NCBI GenBank assembly: GCA_023422555.1
Contig: JAFAGQ010000299.1
Coordinates: 1-9,294 of the forward strand
Source of the DNA: Pseudomonadota bacterium
GTDB lineage: Bacteria > Pseudomonadota > Gammaproteobacteria > Burkholderiales > Burkholderiaceae_B
Length of the DNA: 9,294 bases
Direction of reading: 5' to 3'
A program made the position numbers and the translations under genes. Below are positions 5,959 through 9,294 of this stretch, one piece after another. A model generated the notes under the pieces. The model worked only from the letters and a program-made list of their open reading frames with translations, was not told the origin of the DNA and ran no database searches. The stretch's first letter is position 1. Every line of letters starts with the position of its first letter.

Positions 5959-7200
5959 TCAGCTCCCTGGGCGCGCAGCGTCAGACGAGTCGTTCTTTTG
6001 CCCGTCGGTATTTGTCGCGGACCGGGAGGCGTTATCGGACTGCGCCTCTGGCATTGAGCCCGAGTTCGGCGTCGACTTCGAGTTCTGCGAAGGACCGGAT
6101 TCCGGCGCTGAATCGGAGTCTGGCTGCACCACGCGAACCGTATCGCCATCATTCAGAAAGGCTGCACCCTGAGTAACGATCCGGTCACCCTCATGCAATC
6201 CGGCGGTGACCTGCAAGGTATTGCCTTGTGCAACCCCAATTTCCACCTTGGTTTGCGCGACCTTGTTTTCCGGCCCCACGACGAAGACAAAATTGAAGCC
6301 GTCACGGAGGACCAGCGCCTGCCGAGGCACAGTCAGACTCTGAACAGGAGCCAGTTCGAATTTTCCCCGCAGAAACATTCCTGCGCGCAGTTGCGGATCC
6401 TGCGCCAGATCGACATAGGCAACGCCCTGCCGTGTTTCTTCGTCCAGTGTCGGTGCAATCTGCCGAACCACACCTGTAACTTCCCTGTCATCGGGCAGAA
6501 AAACCTTAACCCGCATGCCCTCACGGATTTGCATGAGATTGCGCATACTCAGCTGCGCCTGCCATTCCAGACGATTGTCCACAACCAGATGAAATATCTC
6601 CTGGCCGGGATTGACCACCGCTCCCAATACGGCGTTTCTGACGGAGATGACGCCATCTGACGGCGCAAGCAACTGGGTATATGAGGTGCGCTGTTTCTGA
6701 GTTTCCAGCGCTGCCCTGGCGGACGTGACTTCTGCCTGCGCGTTCTTCTCATTCGATATAGCCTGGTCTACTTCGGACTGACTGATCGCGCCCGTATTGC
6801 GGATCTTCCTGATGCGGTCGGCATTTCGCCTGGCCGTATCCAGCGATGCCTGAGCCTGGCGCAAGCGCGCTTCTGCCTGGGTTTGCTCACCGCGACTGGT
6901 CGTATCCTCAAATTCGGCAAGCAGCTGTCCTTTCTGCACGCGATCTCCGACATCTGCGTGCAGCGATTTCAGACGCAATCCGCTGGTCTGCGCGCTGATG
7001 CTGGCATCATTCCAGGCGCGGACGTTTCCGGTTGCTCCAATACCCGGTGTCACCGTTGTCCGAACCACGTTGTGCAGGGCCACGGTGAGTGCGGGCCGCG
7101 CTGCGGTCGCCTCTTCTGCGAAAGTCGGATTCAGGGCAAGGGTCCAGAGTCCCATCACCAGGATGACGGAACGCGTGAATGTTGTTAACGGATTCAGCAC
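5959..7200 (-). CDS. RND efflux periplasmic adaptor subunit (membrane fusion protein), 413 aa
   Basis: The adaptor links the inner-membrane pump to an outer-membrane channel. It starts with GTG, preceded by AGG at 7211-7209. Residues 1-28 look like a Sec signal peptide with hydrophobic core SVILVMGLWTLAL and a likely cut after TFA. There is no lipobox Cys. Next come a biotinyl/lipoyl-like half (about 60-98, HADVGDRVQKGQLLAEFED), an alpha-helical hairpin (about 100-172), the second lipoyl half (APSDGVISVRNAVLGAVVNPGQ, 179-200), a beta-barrel (about 208-285) and a membrane-proximal domain (to about 358). The last 55 residues are rich in Ser, Asp, Asn and Pro and are probably disordered, an unusual extension. 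It is first in the operon; the permease gene starts 2 nt after its stop. No outer-membrane factor gene is in the window. Confidence 0.93.
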   Translation of the reverse strand: MLNPLTTFTRSVILVMGLWTLALNPTFAEEATAARPALTVALHNVVRTTVTPGIGATGNVRAWNDASISAQTSGLRLKSLHADVGDRVQKGQLLAEFEDTTSRGEQTQAEARLRQAQASLDTARRNADRIRKIRNTGAISQSEVDQAISNEKNAQAEVTSARAALETQKQRTSYTQLLAPSDGVISVRNAVLGAVVNPGQEIFHLVVDNRLEWQAQLSMRNLMQIREGMRVKVFLPDDREVTGVVRQIAPTLDEETRQGVAYVDLAQDPQLRAGMFLRGKFELAPVQSLTVPRQALVLRDGFNFVFVVGPENKVAQTKVEIGVAQGNTLQVTAGLHEGDRIVTQGAAFLNDGDTVRVVQPDSDSAPESGPSQNSKSTPNSGSMPEAQSDNASRSATNTDGQKNDSSDAARPGS

Positions 7201-7223
7201 AATGTCTGCCTGCTCAAATACAC

Positions 7224-7264
7224 AAAAAAACAGACGTATCGTACATGTAAATACGATACGTCTG
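7224..7264 (-). terminator. Intrinsic terminator of prc
   Basis: A perfect 13-bp stem (CAGACGTATCGTA, minus strand 7264-7252 with 7243-7231) has an 8-nt loop and is followed at once by seven T residues (7230-7224). It lies 43 nt after the prc stop codon and points the same way. No T-run is found on the plus-strand side, so it works in one direction only. The same perfect palindrome could also bind a regulator. Confidence 0.88.
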
Positions 7265-7281
7265 CTCTTATGTATTGTGAA
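7253..7281 (-). promoter_or_regulatory. Candidate promoter of the RND operon, overlapping the prc terminator
   Basis: TTCACA (7281-7276, 5 of 6) and TATCGT (7258-7253, 4 of 6) are 17 nt apart. The -10 lies in the first arm of the terminator stem. A start near 7246 would leave out that arm, so this transcript would not form the terminator. The -10 is weak and the call rests partly on the need for a promoter in a short gap. Confidence 0.25.
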
Positions 7282-7307
7282 TTGTTGTAAATGGCAGGCC
7301 TGACTGA

Positions 7308-9294
7308 TTATTTTTTCGCTGCCAGGTCTGCCACGATATTGGCTGCTTCCTTGATTGCAATATCCAGACTTTCCTTGCGCTTTTTCTCGTCCGCCAGTTC
7401 CTGGGTCAGATTGCCCTCACCTGCAGCAAGTCCATCGTCCAGGCGGAACGAATTGACATCAGATTCGCCCAGTTTCTTGCGGCGCTCTTCAAACTGCGAT
7501 TGCTCCTGAGACATTTTCTCTCTTTCGGCAAGTCGGGTCGCATAACGCAGAGAAATGACTTTCTTGTCTGACGTTTTGCGCGCATAGGCCAGTTCGTCCA
7601 GTAGCAGCTTCCAGCTCTCGGATTTGCCTGCACGGTCTTCGTGCTGGGTTTTCAGGGCACCAATTTCGCCAGCCAGCGTATCATTGGCGCTGTATTTGGT
7701 TGGCTCAATCTTGCTCCACGGCATGGCGTTTTCGTAACTGGATTCTCCCAGCTCTTTCGGATCAAAGGCAGATGGGAACACAATATCGGGAACGACGCCC
7801 TTCTCCTGAGTCGAACTGCCGTTGACACGGAAGAATTTCTGAATTGTCCATTTCAGCGACCCCAGCTCTTCACCCTCGTGACGACGCAAAAACTCATCCA
7901 GGCCACGAATGGTCTGCACAGAGCCCTTGCCCCAGGTCGGATCTCCAATCACGACACCGCGACCGTAATCCTGAATGGCTGCCGCAAAAATTTCAGAGGC
8001 CGATGCGGAAATGCGGTTGACCATGACGCCCACCGGCTTGTCCCATACCACTTTGCCACTGGCGCTTCGAACATTGGAAACTGTTCCTTCTGCAGTACTG
8101 ACCTGCACAATCGGATTGGGGCCGCCAAGAAACAGGCCACTCAGATTCGCAGCTTCACTCAGTGAACCGCCACCGTTATTGCGCAGATCCAGCAGTACGC
8201 CTTCCACGCCTTCTTTCTCGAGCTTTTCAAGAATAGTGCGTACATCACGGGTCACACTCTTGTAATTACTCTCACCGCGGGCTTTGGCATCAAAATCTTC
8301 ATAGAAACTTGGGATGGTAATAATCCCGACCTTATGTTTATTGCCTTCTTCACCAGCTTCATAAACGCGGTAACGTGCGGCCTGATCTTCCATTGTCACT
8401 TTCTGGCGAACAATGGAGATAGTCGTATGCTTACCCTCCATGCCTCTTTCAGCAGGAATGATCTCGATACGCACTGTAGTACCGCGCTTGCCGCGAATCA
8501 GCTTCACGATATCATCAAGACGCCAGTCAACCACGTCTTCCATGGGACCGGAGGCGCCCTGACCCACCGCTACGATCCGGTCACCCGGATTCAGCTTGCC
8601 CGACTTGGCAGCCGGACCGCCAGGCACTACTTCGCGGATCTGACCGTATTCATCGCGCTTTTGCAGAACAGCGCCAATGCCGTCGACTGACAGACTGATC
8701 TGCACATCAAAATTCTTGGCAGAACTTGGGCTGTAATAAGACGTGTGAGGATCTGTACTGTTCCCATAAGCATTCAGGAACATCTCGGCGACATCCTCGC
8801 CATTCATGCGCATGATCTGGTTGCGATTATTGATATAGCGCTTTTTGAGTTTTTCAACAATCACGCTGTCCTTGCTGCCCGCCAGTTTCAGTCGCAGGTA
8901 ATCGTTCTTGATACGCTTACGCCAGAGGTCATTGATCTGCGCATCTGACGTGGCCCATTCTGCCTTCTTGCGATCCAGATCGAAAGACTCTTCCTTATCA
9001 AAGTCAAAGGGTTTGTCCAGCAATTTGATCGCGTGATCGAAACGCTGCTCGACACGATCCCGGTATTTTTCGAACATCACAAAGGCCGGCGCAAGGCGTC
9101 CGGTCATGAGCATGGTATGAATGTTTTTCTGAACCGGCTCAAATTCGTCGATATCTGACTTGAGCAAGTACATTTTGGCCGGATCCATCATTTTGAGGTA
9201 TTCCTTGAAGACCGCCTGAGACATCTTCTCGTCCAGCGGTTTCTTGTCATACTCAAAACGTGTCAGGATGTTGGCAACAATAATCGCTGCCTTG
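7308..9294 (-). CDS. prc: Tail-specific (C-terminal processing) S41 protease Prc, N-terminus outside window
   Basis: Prc is a periplasmic serine protease that degrades proteins with nonpolar C-termini, including ssrA-tagged ones, and trims cell-wall enzymes and lipoproteins. The frame stays open to the right edge: 23 codons precede the first visible Met and match the family (NILTRFEYDKKPLDEK), so that Met at 9224 is not the start. Using residue 1 as the first whole codon in the window (661 residues seen): N-terminal helical domain to about 190, PDZ domain about 193-295 (GGPAAKSGKLNPGDRIVAVG), S41 protease core about 320-500 with VLLDLRNNGGGS, catalytic Ser431 in SASASEIFAAA and Lys456 in WGKGSVQT, spaced 25 as expected. 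A Prc-type C-terminal domain follows (NAMPWSKIEPTKY), ending in a Lys-rich helix. Only the signal peptide and a few residues should be missing. The prc terminator separates it from the RND operon. Confidence 0.93.
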   Translation of the reverse strand, partial: KAAIIVANILTRFEYDKKPLDEKMSQAVFKEYLKMMDPAKMYLLKSDIDEFEPVQKNIHTMLMTGRLAPAFVMFEKYRDRVEQRFDHAIKLLDKPFDFDKEESFDLDRKKAEWATSDAQINDLWRKRIKNDYLRLKLAGSKDSVIVEKLKKRYINNRNQIMRMNGEDVAEMFLNAYGNSTDPHTSYYSPSSAKNFDVQISLSVDGIGAVLQKRDEYGQIREVVPGGPAAKSGKLNPGDRIVAVGQGASGPMEDVVDWRLDDIVKLIRGKRGTTVRIEIIPAERGMEGKHTTISIVRQKVTMEDQAARYRVYEAGEEGNKHKVGIITIPSFYEDFDAKARGESNYKSVTRDVRTILEKLEKEGVEGVLLDLRNNGGGSLSEAANLSGLFLGGPNPIVQVSTAEGTVSNVRSASGKVVWDKPVGVMVNRISASASEIFAAAIQDYGRGVVIGDPTWGKGSVQTIRGLDEFLRRHEGEELGSLKWTIQKFFRVNGSSTQEKGVVPDIVFPSAFDPKELGESSYENAMPWSKIEPTKYSANDTLAGEIGALKTQHEDRAGKSESWKLLLDELAYARKTSDKKVISLRYATRLAEREKMSQEQSQFEERRKKLGESDVNSFRLDDGLAAGEGNLTQELADEKKRKESLDIAIKEAANIVADLAAKK

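Noticed and set aside
9222..9224. ATG as the start of the protease gene
   Set aside because: The frame continues upstream to the window edge with residues that match the Prc family, so the real start and signal peptide lie outside.

Overview
The window comes from a Gram-negative bacterium, most likely a betaproteobacterium of the Burkholderiales (perhaps Alcaligenaceae; the genus is a guess). The evidence is a permuted two-piece tmRNA gene with a tag starting ANDESYAL, a DUF1415 protein, a long Prc-type tail-specific protease and an inner-membrane RND pump. Base composition looks moderate (low 50s percent GC by eye). Nothing suggests a phage, transposon or CRISPR array. All recognised genes except one (1123-1959) are on the minus strand.

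Left edge (1-410). This is the most unusual part. The minus strand carries ssrA in circularly permuted order. The acceptor end (T-arm, acceptor strand and encoded CCA, ending at 209) is transcribed first. A 99-nt intervening segment (110-208) follows, and then the normal tmRNA 5' end (starting at 109) and the tag reading frame, which runs off the window at base 1. The 7-bp acceptor stem pairs across the two pieces. So do two P2-like helices, and the intervening segment extends the acceptor stem into one long precursor hairpin. A good extended -10 promoter lies just upstream of the acceptor piece. Between it and the DUF1415 stop codon is a compact, possibly pseudoknotted set of complementary segments (319-410).

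Middle (411-2836). A DUF1415 gene (minus) is divergent from an unrecognised 278-residue protein with a Gly/Asn-rich N-terminal part (plus). That gene converges on, and overlaps by 11 bp, an rmlD-type dTDP-4-dehydrorhamnose reductase (minus).

Right (2888-9294). A tightly coupled pair encodes a periplasmic adaptor and an RND permease (2-nt gap), with rmlD 51 nt downstream on the same strand. No outer-membrane channel gene is visible. A clear intrinsic terminator separates this group from the upstream prc gene, whose N-terminus lies beyond the right edge.

Functional themes are ribosome rescue and protein quality control (tmRNA tagging; Prc removes tagged or C-terminally marked proteins in the periplasm), envelope efflux, and surface sugar synthesis. 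The shared neighbourhood of ssrA and prc may be coincidence.
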